Made by a program: the position numbers and the translations under genes
The notes under the pieces: generated by a model
Database searches by the model: none
What the model was told of the DNA's origin: nothing
What the model saw: only the letters and a program-made list of their open reading frames with translations
Part shown: one piece after another, positions 46,160 through 57,131 of the stretch
Position numbering within the stretch: the stretch's first letter is position 1
Layout: every line of letters starts with the position of its first letter
Assembly: GCA_036362985.1 (NCBI GenBank)
Contig: JAYGXS010000008.1
Coordinates: 14,674,037-14,738,036 of the forward strand
DNA from: Ligula intestinalis
Taxonomy: Eukaryota > Platyhelminthes > Cestoda > Diphyllobothriidea > Diphyllobothriidae
Direction of reading: 5' to 3'
DNA: 64,000 bases

Positions 46160-47310
46160 GCGGAAGAAAAGAATGTTGGAACCTAGAATGCCCACTTTGA
46201 GCTTCTTAGCCGTAATCAGTCGACCATATCTAGCTCCAGGTGTGTAACCCCTGTGGCTCTAACCCGCGTTTTGTTGGTTAGAAATCCCATGCGGTAGCCA
46301 ATGAGCCAAGGGCGTCTAGTTCTTTCGTTTACAATCGGCTATAGGGCGTGATCTGTAGGTGCAACCCTATCCCAATTGACATATCGGATAGCCGATGACA
46401 GGACCACCAGTTCGTGGCACAGTGATTGGAACATTCGACTTCTACTTAACGAGAAGAACGTGGTTTGGGATAACTGGCTGATGCCAGTCAATAAACCTGA
46501 AATGGTCATTTCATTCTCTTTTCTTTTTGTCATTTATTTCTGCTTATACTATACAATAGCTGTTTAGCGGCTGCCGGCGCGGCTCGACAGCATGCTCCAA
46601 GGTAGAGCGGGACGAATTATTTCCGTCATCGATCGATGAGTTCCCATCCACTACCCATTTCCCGATTGGGACTAGCAAGTAATTAGAGCGTTGGTCCTCA
46701 ACCGGTTGCGGGTTCGAGCCCCGGGTTGCGCGACACTCGAAGTTGGATATGCCTGGCTGCCGACGGCTAATTAGCCAACAACAGCCATTGTAGTCTCCTT
46801 TGCCTTTCTCAGTAATGTCATTCTGCTCATTGTCTTGCCGGTTTCGATCGGGAATATACATGATGATAGGTAAGCGCTCACCGTTCGGTTTTGGAACTCA
46901 GTCGTCCCGTTTTGCTTTAATGCTCGCGCCCGAGCTCCGTCAATAACCGCTCAACTTTTATGATATTATGTATAATATAATAACATATAATTATAATAGG
47001 GCGCTCGCCCGTCTGGTTAGAAAAATTTTTCGTTCCGCTGTGCCCTGAAGCTCAATCTAAAGCCCTAACAGGCAGTCCCATAGTGATTTGTGATTTATGA
47101 TGGAGCGGAACCGACAAGGACAAGAGAGACCGAAATGGCCGTTTATGGTTTATTAGCCATGATCAGCCAGTCATACCCAATCCAAAGTATGGGTTACCCG
47201 AGATTCGAACACGCGACCATTTGGTCATCGAATGTGACACTCAACCATTGTCCTAAGGGTCCGCTGGATTGTCGATTGCGATCGGGAATCTGGTGGTAGT
47301 GTGGGGCTCA
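46160..47310. repeat. Cluster of SINE family A copies
   Basis: Four pieces are visible: a minus copy (46160-46320, GCCGTAATCAGTCGACCATA), a + body (46455-46560, AACTGGCTGATGCCAGTCAA), a near-complete + copy (46600-46930, B box GGTTCGAGCCCC near 46710, body CTGGCTGCCGACGGCTAATT) and a minus copy (about 47085-47310, TAGCCATGATCAGCCAGTCA). The cluster accounts for nearly all of this interval. Confidence 0.62.
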
Positions 47311-48044
47311 CCGGTCCATTAAAGGAACACGTATAATTCTATATTTTACTTTCAAGTATTACCGACAGAGACACGGACGGTAATACCTAAAAATAATACA
47401 TTTAAATTTCCACGCGTACTTGCATTCCATCAACCGGGCAAATAAAACAGCATAGGCGTAGCATAGTATAAGAGCTATAGTTAATCTCCTCTGACAATGA
47501 TCCGCCTGTTGTCGGGCGAAGTTTTTCACCTGGCGCACAGAATGCCTGGTGAAAGTCCATCCTTTTGGGTTCAGTAGAGCGCGGGCATTATTTGACGAAC
47601 TTTTTAATCTTGACTCTTTGCCTTTATTATATTCACGCCACAATCTAGTCATGGGAGCATTAAATTATTTAGCAAGCAGCTGAGGCGGACCCCGTGGTCT
47701 TTGTTAATTATGTGAAGCACGTCAGCAAAGAAACTGCGCCACTTTTAACGCTGAGCTTCCCCTTCATTCTTCGTGGTTATTTCTACAAGAGACGCTTTTT
47801 TGCAGATATTAAGGAATTAGTAAGTACTTTAGGCTGGCGCGGTTACGTCGGGCCACATAATTAACAGCGGCCTATCGCATCGTCTGTTCACTGGGCTTTC
47901 TTGCATGCAACCAGGATTACTTACGGGCAATTTGGGTCTGAATCCTAAACGAGACATGAAAATAGGACACTCCATCCGGGAATAAAGGTGTCCCGCGAGT
48001 ATTTCCAGGAACGGTACATATTGCCGTGTCCTGACTCTACTATC

Positions 48045-48092
48045 AGTTCTAACCTAAACCTAAACTATAGCCCTAATCTTAACCCTAATATC
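48045..48092 (-). repeat. Degenerate telomere-like tract (CCCTAA type)
   Basis: TTCTAACCTAAACCTAAACT followed by AGCCCTAATCTTAACCCTAA resembles decayed TAACCC repeats, like 21176-21245. Confidence 0.45.
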
Positions 48093-48981
48093 AAAATAAA
48101 TCTTTTTAGTAGTAGAAGAAGAATGCTATATTGAGGATTTTACAAGCCTGAATTTTCAGCAAAAATGGCTCCATTCACGGAGAGCAGATGGTAAGGTAAA
48201 TAAAGGGTCATTTTTAAAAGGACAAAGGTAGAAGGTCATGTTTACCTCACAAGTCAAGTTTTTCCTGACATTCACATCAACTATGGAGACAGATCGGCTT
48301 TCAACGTCTCCATTTCCGCTTCTTAACAGGCTTTTTTCTTCTTGTTGTCTTTCTACGGAGAATTGTCGATGTTGGTGTTGTTGCTGAATGGCATATGCGG
48401 CAGATTGGCCACATTCGGCAAATATTAGGATGGTGATATGTTGTAGATAAAATAACTTGTTTTCGTGCATTTAAAAAGGTAGCAGTGTACTATAGATATG
48501 ACCTAATGATCACATATGCAGACAAACAAAGCAGTGGATTAGAGAGGATGGTATAGGATGATAAATTCCTCCGTGAGTGGAGAGCAAAAAAATGGGTGGC
48601 TCAAATTCGAGAGCCGCGCAAACTATAGTAAAATTATCTCGGAAACTAACTCTGATATTCCCGGATTTTGACACAAAGGCATCTTTTATTAGGACGGTTC
48701 CTGTTCTCAAGTCTTTTTTTTCGGGGACAATATAAGTAGACTTAACTGGTAGGCTTTTGGTAAAATTTGATAACTAGGTCAAACCAAGACTCTTCGAACC
48801 GGACATTAGTCGTCGTCACAACACTTGTGCGAAACGACAGAACATTCTGAAGCCTAAGATGGCAAGAAAATGGCACAGGTTTTTAAGAATTACCCCTCTT
48901 ACTGCCAATGCAAGCGAACATGCGAGTCCCAGGAAGTAATTTAGAAGAAGACGACTCGATTGATGGGACAATACGTTTATT

Positions 48982-49025
48982 CGCCTGACGTTTTGACATC
49001 TGTCGCGGATTCATCATCAGAGACA
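48982..49025 (-). ncRNA. Hammerhead-like motif, left arm of the foldback
   Basis: On the minus strand: TGTCT (stem I), CTGATGA, a weakened stem II (ATCCG against CAGAT), then AAAACGTC where the core requires GAAA, and AGGCG (stem I). Stem I pairs over 5 bp. The G-to-A change in the GAAA core would abolish catalysis, so this arm is probably dead. Confidence 0.4.
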
Positions 49026-49067
49026 TCTGCAGAAAACAAACCCGTTTCTGCTACTCTTTCCTGCTAA

Positions 49068-49111
49068 TGTCACTGATGATGGATCCGCGACGGATGGCGA
49101 AACGTCAGGCG
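49068..49111 (+). ncRNA. Hammerhead-like motif, right arm of the foldback
   Basis: On the + strand: TGTCA (stem I), CTGATGA at 49073-49079, stem II hairpin ATCCG-CGA-CGGAT, GAAAC at 49099-49103, GTC at 49104-49106 as cleavage triplet, and AGGCG (stem I). All core nucleotides are intact and four of five stem I positions pair. The ACGT between GAAA and the cleavage site is self-complementary, which could give a minimal stem III in a dimer, as proposed for PLE hammerheads. Confidence 0.5.
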
Positions 49112-49194
49112 AAGAAACGTATTGTCCCATCAATCGAGTCGTCTTCTTCTACCTCTCTTACTGTTACTCTAGTTATAGGGAGTGAGGGCTTGGC

Positions 49195-49330
49195 ATATTA
49201 GAATAATTCATATGATCAATTTGTGAAAACGTCGATGGGATTTGGCCCCACGCCTGCAGGCGAAAGGTTTTAGTAGAGCTAACGGTCCAGCCAATTGAGC
49301 TTCGAGGCCCCCGCCAGAAGCCTTTTATTT
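49195..49330 (-). repeat. SINE family B copy
   Basis: On the minus strand, a head with GGGGGCCTCGAAGCTCAATT near 49310, then GGGGCCAAATCCCATCGACG in place of the B box, then TTTTCACAAATTGATC and ATGAATTATTC. The B box is mutated. Confidence 0.55.
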
Positions 49331-49471
49331 TACTTACACCCTTGGGTCACATGATCCGCCCAGATTTCTGCCTTTAGTCAATTCTGATACAGTAAGCTAA
49401 CTGCCGATGCAGGATTTCCCCAGCAACCAATCTAGAGTCACAAAGTGACCACCTTCTTTGACTCTCCCAAG

Positions 49472-50365
49472 TATAGGGTGTCTCGAAAGTATGTGCACCT
49501 TTTAAAATTTAGATAATTTCTCTAAAATGTAATATTTAGCACTACTTTTTATGCATTTATCCGCTGGTATTTGCACAAATGTTTGGGTGTTAAAGCCTAT
49601 CAGAGAAGGAAAATTCCTAGAATTATAGAAGAACAAATCAAAGATAGGATGATCTTCGGTAAGATGGTCAGGAGGTGGATTGTAGACGACTGGAAAGAAG
49701 TCGTCTTCTCTGATAAGGCGTCGTAGGAACTGTTCCATCCATCAAACACACAAATTGCGTTATTTGTACTCCGAGAAGTAGCATGGTTGAGAATGTTTAA
49801 GTTCCAAAAGTTAGCCTTAAAGTCATAGTGTAGGGTGCAGTGTCCTTTGGAGGGCTCTCTGACGCCTACATTGTACCACAGGATCAAAAAATTAATGGCG
49901 AATATTATAGAGAAGATATTCTACAGCAAAACCTGTTTAAAAGATTGGAATAAATCATGTGCGCAGCTCGAAGTTTGAAAATAAACTTGTTCCGGACATG
50001 TCAAGGATTATTTTTATGCATGACTGAGTCATAGCCGTAAAGAGCCAGAGGTTGCTGGCATAGAAAACTCCACCTTTCCGGAGAGGAAAGGCATTTGTCC
50101 GGCAAATAGTCCTGACTTTAATCCGGTTGAAAATCTATGGTTAATTCTTGGTAATATGATTGAAGAGGAATGGTTTGCTCCCACTGGATTGGCGAGATTT
50201 TCTGCTGGATGCCTTAAGAAGGATCCCCTTCGAGATATTGCATAATCTCTTTCTTTCGATGCAGAGTATGATAGAAGCTGTCCCAAAGGTCGCGGGAAAA
50301 TATGTATATTACTTTAGAAACTCTGAGTGAATGATAAGGGTTCAAAAAATTTCAGGACACCCATA
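49472..50365 (+). mobile_element. Tc1/mariner-type DNA transposon relic
   Basis: Terminal inverted repeats GGGTGTCTCGAAA (49476) and the complement of GGGTGTCCTGAAAT (ending near 50362) lie next to TA dinucleotides. Inside, the + strand encodes transposase pieces: DWKEVVFSDK with the first catalytic Asp at 49712-49714, FMHD with the second at 50022-50024, and CPANSPDFNPVENLW with the catalytic Glu at 50129-50131. The second Asp and Glu are about 35 codons apart, as in DD34/35E Tc1-like elements. Stops and a frameshift separate the parts, and the N-terminal DNA-binding domain is deleted. Confidence 0.82.
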
Positions 50366-51327
50366 GCACTATCATACAATCAGGAGTATTCGGTGCTCCT
50401 ACCACCTGCCATTAGGACAAAAACTAGCAGGAGTTTTTTTCGGCACGTACCCTTAAAAATCCATTTTCACTTGATTGCCCGTGCCCTAGATTCACGCACA
50501 TTTCTCCCCTCACACACGAATTACTGGTTGCTAAGTCTCCCACCCCCACCCCCCTGATCACTCTTCTACAGCCAACATTCAGTGTGTCCCACTCGACAGT
50601 AGCAATCAGAAGAGTAGCGTTCACTCTCTCCTCGTTTATTGCAATAGTCGATGCTCTCGTAGAAATAACCTACCGCGCTATAGGGCGCACTGTCACTGAA
50701 TGGTTCATTTTCCCCCTTTTTCCTACATAAAGTGCACCGGTGCATTGACGGAAACAAAACGGTCAGGTAAGTAAGTCAGTCACAATAACGCCCAAGATTG
50801 TCTAAACGTCAATGAGTATGTTTCTACTAATTAACAAACTTGTGCCTTTTAAACACGTACAAAAACAGTCTAATACCGCTAAATCAAAGGTTAGCGTATT
50901 CGCACTAACTGTTTAGATGTAACACATTAAATACAACTACCTTCTACTCTCTGTTGATACCTCACTGTTCAGTTTTGTCCTGTAACTGTGGCCATCTCGC
51001 TCTGTGCCCACGGAAACACTGGTTTTCTTTGCTTGGCGCTGGTCATCTTCTTGTTTCTTTCACTTCCGTACCATTGATTCAATAATGGTGAATTCTCTCG
51101 CAGCTGCTCTGTTCTCATGTTTTACTGCGCGACTGATAGCCTTCAGTTTGAAGTCTGCGTCATAAGCGTGTCTCCTGGCGGATGCCATTTTGTGGGTGCA
51201 TACACACACTGGGGCTATAATGGTGATGCACAGTGTATATATTACTCCGCAACGCTCCTGAATACAAATTAACGCACCGTCGTGTACGACACAAAATCGT
51301 TTCTAGATAAGAAACCAGAACTAATTG

Positions 51328-51404
51328 CATTATAAGGCGCATTGTGGTTTGTTGAGAACATTAAGGACTATTAAGTGCACCTTATATTGCGGAAAATTCG
51401 GTAA
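51328..51404. mobile_element. MITE-like palindrome (AAGGCGCA type), diverged copy
   Basis: ATTATAAGGCGCATTGTGG and AAGTGCACCTTATATTGCGG with AAAATTCGGTA form the two halves of a short palindromic element related to 57132-57212. Elements with ends of the type TACCGTATTTTTCGGACTAT are widespread in animal genomes as small non-autonomous DNA transposons. The superfamily is not certain from memory. Confidence 0.5.
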
Positions 51405-52468
51405 GCACTTTAACCCATTGCGTGTGTGCGTGTGACTGGCCAGCCGAGGGTGAACTCGTGCTGCGCAGCGTCGGCCGGATGTTTTGCACAAACAACTGTT
51501 GCTATCACGAGCGTTTACCTACCTACCTCTCGCCTCCTAAACTGGCCTTAGAGGTCGAATTATTTTTGTCTGAGGTGAGTTGGGGGTGAACTCCACCAGA
51601 ACAATTATTATTCGGCTATCAGCTGAGGAACGTCGCGTTCACGCTGGTAGTGCCCACCCTCTTGATTCTTCCAACAGGGACACGCAAAGCAGTTGCGTTA
51701 ATGACTTTTTGAAGCCGATGTCGTATGAAACGGATTAGCGCACTGCAGCCAGCGAGGATGGATGGGACAGGTAAACAGAGCACGGAGGTCCGTGGGGTGG
51801 GCGAGGGGCGGGCGGGCGATGGGCCGTGTGGAGGGATGCGGTTACGCTCCGCTGATTTGGAAGTGGTTTCAGTGAAATTTAACGTGACTGGATGTCAGCT
51901 GTTCCCTTTTTAAAAAGTGGGCCTAGAGGGCCAAAGAGAGCCGTACGTGTAGACCGTCGTAGTGGGCGGCCTAGTTGGCGCAGCCCATGGCACTGCCGAC
52001 TTTGGAGCACGTTGGCCTATTCTACAGAGAGAACTTAGGTGCGATCATACACGTTACGCCTGCGTACTTACTAGCAGACGTCCGCAAAATTTCGACCTCG
52101 TATGCGCGCGCGGACCTGCGCAGTTTGGCTACTGGCATTTTTCGCCAAACGTACGCCTGAAAACCTTACCGAGGAGCAGTGAGTATTAAGATGTCTGAAT
52201 TCCGATCTCGAAATCACTGGCGTTGGACAAAAATGACGCAAATGCCGTCATTGGCGATGAAAAAAATTTTAACAAGTCCTCAATTGCAGACTTGCCTTCT
52301 CTTGCCAAGCCAAACATCAAAGAAAGCCGCAACCGTGAGCTGAATCCACTGAGACTGTATTTTCCGCAGGGCAGTACATCTGTCATCCTCGTCGTGCGTG
52401 ATTATATGTTACATCTCTAGATGGCGCAAAAAGGAATAATATTGCTCGTCAGGCGGTCCGCCTACAGT

Positions 52469-53006
52469 TATAGTGATGAAAATGCGATTCCCAGGTGGTA
52501 AGTCAGAAGAAAGATGAGCGTCCACCGGGAGAGGTTTAACGTAAGCCTGATGTTTCGGATAGTTGTTTCATCTATCCACGTTCAGAGAATGAATGCTCTG
52601 GCTCATGGTTCGCGCTTTATGCACTCTTTTGTTCCGTGTGCATATTCTGCCAATGTAGGCCCAGCCTCTTTGTGTGGCTCGCATCTCGCCGTTGGTTGTC
52701 TTTCCACGGTCGAACTCCCCGTTAGCCTTGTCTGCTGCCGTGGCGTTATTGTTTGTTTCCTCAAAGTTGAATTTGTGCTTCATCTCTGCAGCGTGGGTTT
52801 CTACCTCTGACTTAGGCTCCTACCTTCTTACAGCGAGCTGCTGTTTATGCATTCGCCTTTGTGGCTGTTGGCGGATTTCTCTAAATAAAGTTGCACATTG
52901 ACGCCTGACTTCTCCTGATTAGATATAGTAGATGGGGAGACAAAAACACTACCCGAAAAGTCAGACTTTCAATAAACCTCTCCCACTGAACGCTCTTTTT
53001 GCTTCT
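52469..53006 (-). mobile_element. PLE-6: Penelope-like element, second pseudo-LTR family, inverted ends
   Basis: Flanking GCCTACAGT (52460-52468) and GCCTGCAGT (53007-53015) are 9-bp direct repeats with one mismatch. The left end is a minus-oriented pseudo-LTR (52469-52590) with the tail ATAGTGATGAAAATGCGATT. The right end is a + oriented pseudo-LTR remnant (about 52935-53006: CCCGAAAAGTCAGAC, AATAAACCTCTCCC). In between the minus strand encodes a PLE C-terminal tail (MKHKFNFEETNNNATAADKA, then GEMRATQRGWAYIGRICTRN) that ends just before the left hammerhead-like motif. RT and most of the GIY-YIG domain are missing. Confidence 0.72.
52544..52590 (-). ncRNA. Hammerhead-like motif, PLE family 2 (PLE-6)
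   Basis: On the minus strand: ATTCT (stem I), CTGAACG where the core would be CTGAAGA, stem II GGATAG paired with CTATCC over six perfect base pairs, GAAACATC, and AGGCT (stem I, four of five pairs). Two changes in the CTGANGA core suggest loss of activity, but stem II is excellent. Stem II sequence differs completely from the family at 49068 while keeping its position. Confidence 0.42.
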
Positions 53007-53344
53007 GCCTGCAGTCTTCGGGTGTGCTTGTCCAGGCGTCCAAAAGCCCTCCCCGTTTAAAGAGCAATCTTATCTGCATATTAGCACTGCACATGTGCGA
53101 ACCTGCAAAATATCTGTCTAAGAAGTATTATCAACTGAAAAATAGGTAGTGCTAACAGCTTTGTCAAATGACGGTTGATGACGCTTAACGAACCAGCAAT
53201 GTTCAATCCAGTCTCCCTTGTTTTTGTTGCCAGTACTATCTGCTACGACTACTTGCCTATGTACGGCTGCGGATGGGACACGGGAACGAGCTCTAAGGCA
53301 GAGCTGGCCGAGTAAGTTCCTTTAAGGAACGTTAATCACGATCT

Positions 53345-53545
53345 GAACCGGCCAAACAACGAGGCCATGGCTCAATGGTTAGAGTGCTAAACTTCTGATC
53401 AACAGGTCACGGGTTCGCGCCCCTCGGATGGGGCTCCACTTGAGGCTGAGTATGGCTGACTGATGATGGCTAATGAGCCAGAAATGTCCATGTCAGTCTC
53501 CCCTGTCTTCACCGATAATGTGGCATGGGTAAATGTCAGTTTTGG
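53345..53545 (+). repeat. SINE family A copy with well-kept head
   Basis: A box GGCTCAATGGTTAGAG near 53370, B box GGGTTCGCGCCCC near 53410, then body GAGTATGGCTGACTGATGAT, GGCTAATGAGCCAGAAATGT and CAGTCTCCCCTGTCTTCACC. This copy shows the tRNA-like head most clearly for family A. Confidence 0.68.
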
Positions 53546-53984
53546 TTCTACACGCCGAACTAACCGTCGTGATAGGCTTTTCGAAGTCTACGGCTGGCTT
53601 GGTAGGAAATGTGCTGCTTCAAGGAGACACCAGGTGATCGGATAGGGATCAGCCAGTGGTGTGTTTAAACATAAGCTCACAAGGGCAGTTTAGCGCAACG
53701 GATACTACAGCTGATCTTACAGCAACAAAAATATGAATTAATGAGACTTGGTTTTATGAGGTTGTTGAAGTGTCTTGTTCGGAGGAAGTTGTCGCGTGGT
53801 CACAAAAAAGTGTACCTGGCTAAACAATCCTGACTAGGAGAATTGAATTACCCTCGAAGGCTAGGGGTTACTGCATTACCATTTCTGCTTCCTTTTTTCC
53901 TTATCAGCCAAGTGGAGGGGGTGCCGGCAATCCCAGCAGAGCCCATTGCAGTACGTTTTCGAACATGCTTACGTGGTAGGGATT

Positions 53985-54240
53985 ATTTAAGCAGATTTGA
54001 ATAATTCATTGGACCCAGTTGTGAAAAACTCGGTGGCCTCTGTAAGTTACGAATCTAAGACAGTAGGGAGAGGGTTTCGTTAAGGCCAACACCCTCCCCT
54101 CCTTCAATTAATTAAGTTCGATGCCGTCGATATTTTCACACGTGGGACTAAAATCATTATTCAAATGTGTCCTACTTACTTTACTCCTCTGGTGGATTTT
54201 AGATTGCTTGCTTAGGAAAGCCGACTTTGGCTTTCTTACT
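53985..54240. repeat. SINE family B pieces, opposed
   Basis: A minus piece (54130-53985: AGTTGTGAAAAACTCGGTGG and AGCAGATTTGAATAATTCAT in + orientation) meets a + piece (about 54125-54240: TATTTTCACACGTGGGACTA, TCATTATTCAAATGTG, CCTCTGGTGGATTTTAGATT). The head between them is decayed. Confidence 0.55.
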
Positions 54241-55056
54241 GTCTCAAAATTGGGTTCGCAGCCTATCACGAGGCCGCCGTGTTTTTAACAATTGGGTCAA
54301 ACGAACACACCTAACCCCTGTCTCTAAGACCTACTGCCCTGTTGACAGTTACTACGGTGTACAAGCTCAAGGAATGTCAATGTCGGACCGAGAAGCTGAA
54401 CTAAAGGCTGCCGTCTAGTATAGGACCCATAATGGGAAACAAGATTCCAGTATTATGTAATACGAGACTGGTTTTATTAGGAATTTATACGGATGAAGCA
54501 ACTTGGAGCAATAGCGGTTATACATAGTAAATAGTAATTCAAAATTCAATCATGATTACCATCAGTCACGTGTTACTGATTTCTGGAGGTTTGGCTTTTG
54601 TAGTGGGCCCTCTACTAGACTCTCGCCGAAATAAGTATCACGATAGGCTATTCGAGGACCTAAACCGAAAACGAGACTTACCTGCGTGGACGACCCTTAC
54701 GTTCCTGTGAGAAAAAGAATAAAATGAATTCAACCATCCGCATCGAAGAATGAATAGTGTTGAAGTCAGTCAACGATGACTGCATAACAACCACTTACTG
54801 CTCGTTCTACAAGTAGGTTATGCTATAAATAGTGAGCATTCTATACAGAAATGGTGGTATGTCGTTCTCCCGACATAGATGCCAGCTAAAATCCCTAACA
54901 CATGTTTCAGAAGTTATTGCCTGCAATATTTTGTCTCGAATTTAGATACAACATAGAGAAGGTTTGAGAAAACTGCACTATGTAGCAGCAAAAGCATGGG
55001 TGGAACCTGTGTGTGTCTGGGTTGGTAGTACCGCTGATGGCAGTATGTTATCACCG

Positions 55057-55390
55057 AATTAAGCGAAACAGGGTTTGGGCAATACCTCACTCTACAAATG
55101 GAAGTCGACTTAAGCTCAGGCTTCGACCAATCATAAAGTTGCTGACTTCCCGTGTTGCCACGACTCTTCTTATCCCTCCTGCCTTATTGCACCAGGCTTT
55201 ACGTTCAAGGTCACTGACTCTGGAAGTACACGCCGGACGCTACGGTATAAAAGAATTAAAGGAAGCAGGGTTTGGGCAAGGCCTCACTCAACTTAGTCTC
55301 GGGATTTGATGAATCCTAGATTTATTACCAACCCCGTCCAAACCAGGCATCGCGCTTAAGGTCGCTGAACATGGAAGTGCACACTGAGCA
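55057..55390 (+). repeat. Short tandem duplication of about 150-195 bp
   Basis: GAATTAAGCGAAACAGGGTT and GGGCAATACCTCACTC at 55057 recur as GAATTAAAGGAAGCAGGGTT and GGGCAAGGCCTCACTC at 55252. CACCAGGCTTTACGTTCAAG and CTGGAAGTACAC at 55188 recur as AACCAGGCATCGCGCTTAAG and ATGGAAGTGCAC at 55340. Two full units or parts are present. Confidence 0.6.
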
Positions 55391-56889
55391 GCATCAGGTG
55401 GCTTTGCCCTTCAGTTTAGTCTTTTCTTTGCTTTCGTGGTCGTGCTCATTATGTCCTCATTGAGAGAGAGAGAGAGATGAGTTTTATTTTCAACTGTTAA
55501 CAGGCGTAGGAAAAGCAGATAACACCGGAAGATAACGAACGAACAATGTGAAGAATCTTCAGCGAATGAATCGTACATCCTTCAAAGCATTTCTAGTGCC
55601 ATATGCTGATGACTTTGTCTTTGTAGTTTAACTAAACAAAAAAGTGTAAAGGCTCGTTTATAACTGTCAGTTGATTTATGTGGGCATAGAAAGAGGGCAG
55701 CAATACGGCGGCCCAATTTCTAAAGACCTTCCTCTTCCCTCCCCCCTGTACACTAGCTGCCATAACTCATGAAATGCCTGTAAGGCAAAAACAGTTCACG
55801 CTGCATTCCCCGAAGCCTTACAGCAGTAAAGTAAACATCCTAATAGGAAGAAGACATATTTGAATTTAGAAATTTATATTATCTTGTTTAGAAATACCAA
55901 CACTTTAGAAAATTGGGTTAACTAAGTAAGCTTAAATTTCAAACAAACAAAATCAGACTAAATACAGCGGCATGTTTTAAAATAGTATTTTGATTATTTT
56001 TTTGGAGAGAGTTTGTTACACGAGAACTGCCTGCTATTCCGTTTTTACAGATAAGTTGGACTAAGGTTACTAGATTTTCGCTCGATTGCATCGACTGGCA
56101 CGTCACTGAAGTAAGATATTTCGTAAGCCATGCCGGTCAACGACTAACAAATTTAAATGGAAATGTCAGGTGCAATCGCAAACTTACCAATTTATGTATC
56201 TCAAAGTAAATTTTCCTTTCGTCAAATTTTGTTTGCAATTATTACGCGTGTTAGATTACATCGAGGTTAGGTCGTTCTTGAAATGGTGGTTGACACTTAA
56301 CAATTTTCAGTGTTTTCCTTCGATTCTTTTTAAGTATGAATTCTGACCTACGTGTTTATCCAGACGCTCAAAATAGGATATTTCCGAAAAGCATTTACCT
56401 TAATTGTGAGTTTCGGGACATGATTTCTTATGCAGCTGTCTGGGTTATGTTTGTAACCGCGCCCAAAACATGTGAACTCATACCGACAGAAATAAGCATC
56501 CTTAGCAAAAATCACGCGTTGATATGCCTAAACTCAAATTTGCATTTTTTGTAGTAAGTTACTTTTTTAAATAGACGCTCAAAGTAGGCATCTCACGTCA
56601 ATTATCTGCTTACTTTAGCATTATTGCAGGGTTATTTGGAAAGGTTTGACCGGTACTCTTGAAGAATAGGGGGCGGGGGTTCTATTAATTCTTGTCTTTA
56701 AACGAAATATTCTCCGTTCCTCACTGGTCCTCCATTTTTCTCCTCTCGTCTCCCTCATCTGGCAGCTCAAGCAGTTTTCCTCTTCCAATCGACCCTTTAA
56801 CTGCGTTTTTGCTCGTCAGACTAGTTGAGCCTTTCTGCCCTACATTCAATTCTATCATCTACTGTTTCCCCCTCTCTTTCCTCCACCAG

Positions 56890-57084
56890 ACACCATTTGT
56901 GACCGTTTCACCCACAAGAAGCTGCTCGCGGCTGGCCTCGTGGAGCAGACGAAAAATCTCCTGCATTTGCGTCACAGCACAATCTACTCGCGCCAGAAGC
57001 GCCAAAAGGGTACTCAACAGTTGCACCTGATTCGGTCCCTGGCAGAAATTGGCAAACGTCAGTCGGCCAAAGAGGTCACCAAGA
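56890..57084 (+). CDS. SLC4 bicarbonate transporter, exon 5
   Basis: After a CTTTCCTCCACCAG acceptor the exon encodes DTICDRFTHKKLLAAGLVEQ, then TKNLLHLRHSTIYSRQKRQK and LIRSLAEIGKRQSAKEVTK, ending at a GTGAGT donor (57085). This matches the helix after the (M/L)LLD motif of SLC4 proteins and the conserved LIRSLA(D/E)IGK(K/R)QS segment of sodium-coupled members. It starts with two bases completing the codon left by exon 4 and ends with one base, matching exon 6. It belongs to the same cytoplasmic domain. Confidence 0.88.
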
Positions 57085-57131
57085 GTGAGTGCTGTTCCCT
57101 CCCCCCCCCCACCCCTAAAATGAACAAGGTG

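Larger units (their letters stand above)
48905..49150. mobile_element. 246-bp foldback of two inverted PLE pseudo-LTRs with target-site duplication
   Basis: Flanking direct repeats ACCCCTCTTACTG (48892-48904) and ACCTCTCTTACTG (49151-49163) match at 12 of 13 positions. The left half is a minus-oriented pseudo-LTR with the tail AATGCAAGCGAACATGCGAG. The right half is a + oriented pseudo-LTR that lacks the tail and stops at GTCTTCTTCT. The arms (roughly 48945-49025 and 49068-49150) pair over about 80 bp with few mismatches around a loop of about 40 bp. Each arm holds a hammerhead-like core. No coding sequence is left. The ends match those of 37150-38611 and 9687-9785. Confidence 0.78.
35489..56889 (+). 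other. SLC4 intron 4
   Basis: About 21.4 kb, the longest intron in the window. It contains several PLE-derived elements (37150-38611, 41585-42480, 43835-44285, 48905-49150, 52469-53006), a Tc1/mariner relic (49472-50365), many SINE copies, a GC-rich island (44460-45120), a MITE (51328-51404) and a tandem repeat (55057-55390). Nothing is recognised in 38620-41580, 42490-43330, 47320-48040, 50370-51320 and 55400-56880 beyond simple sequence. Confidence 0.5.
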
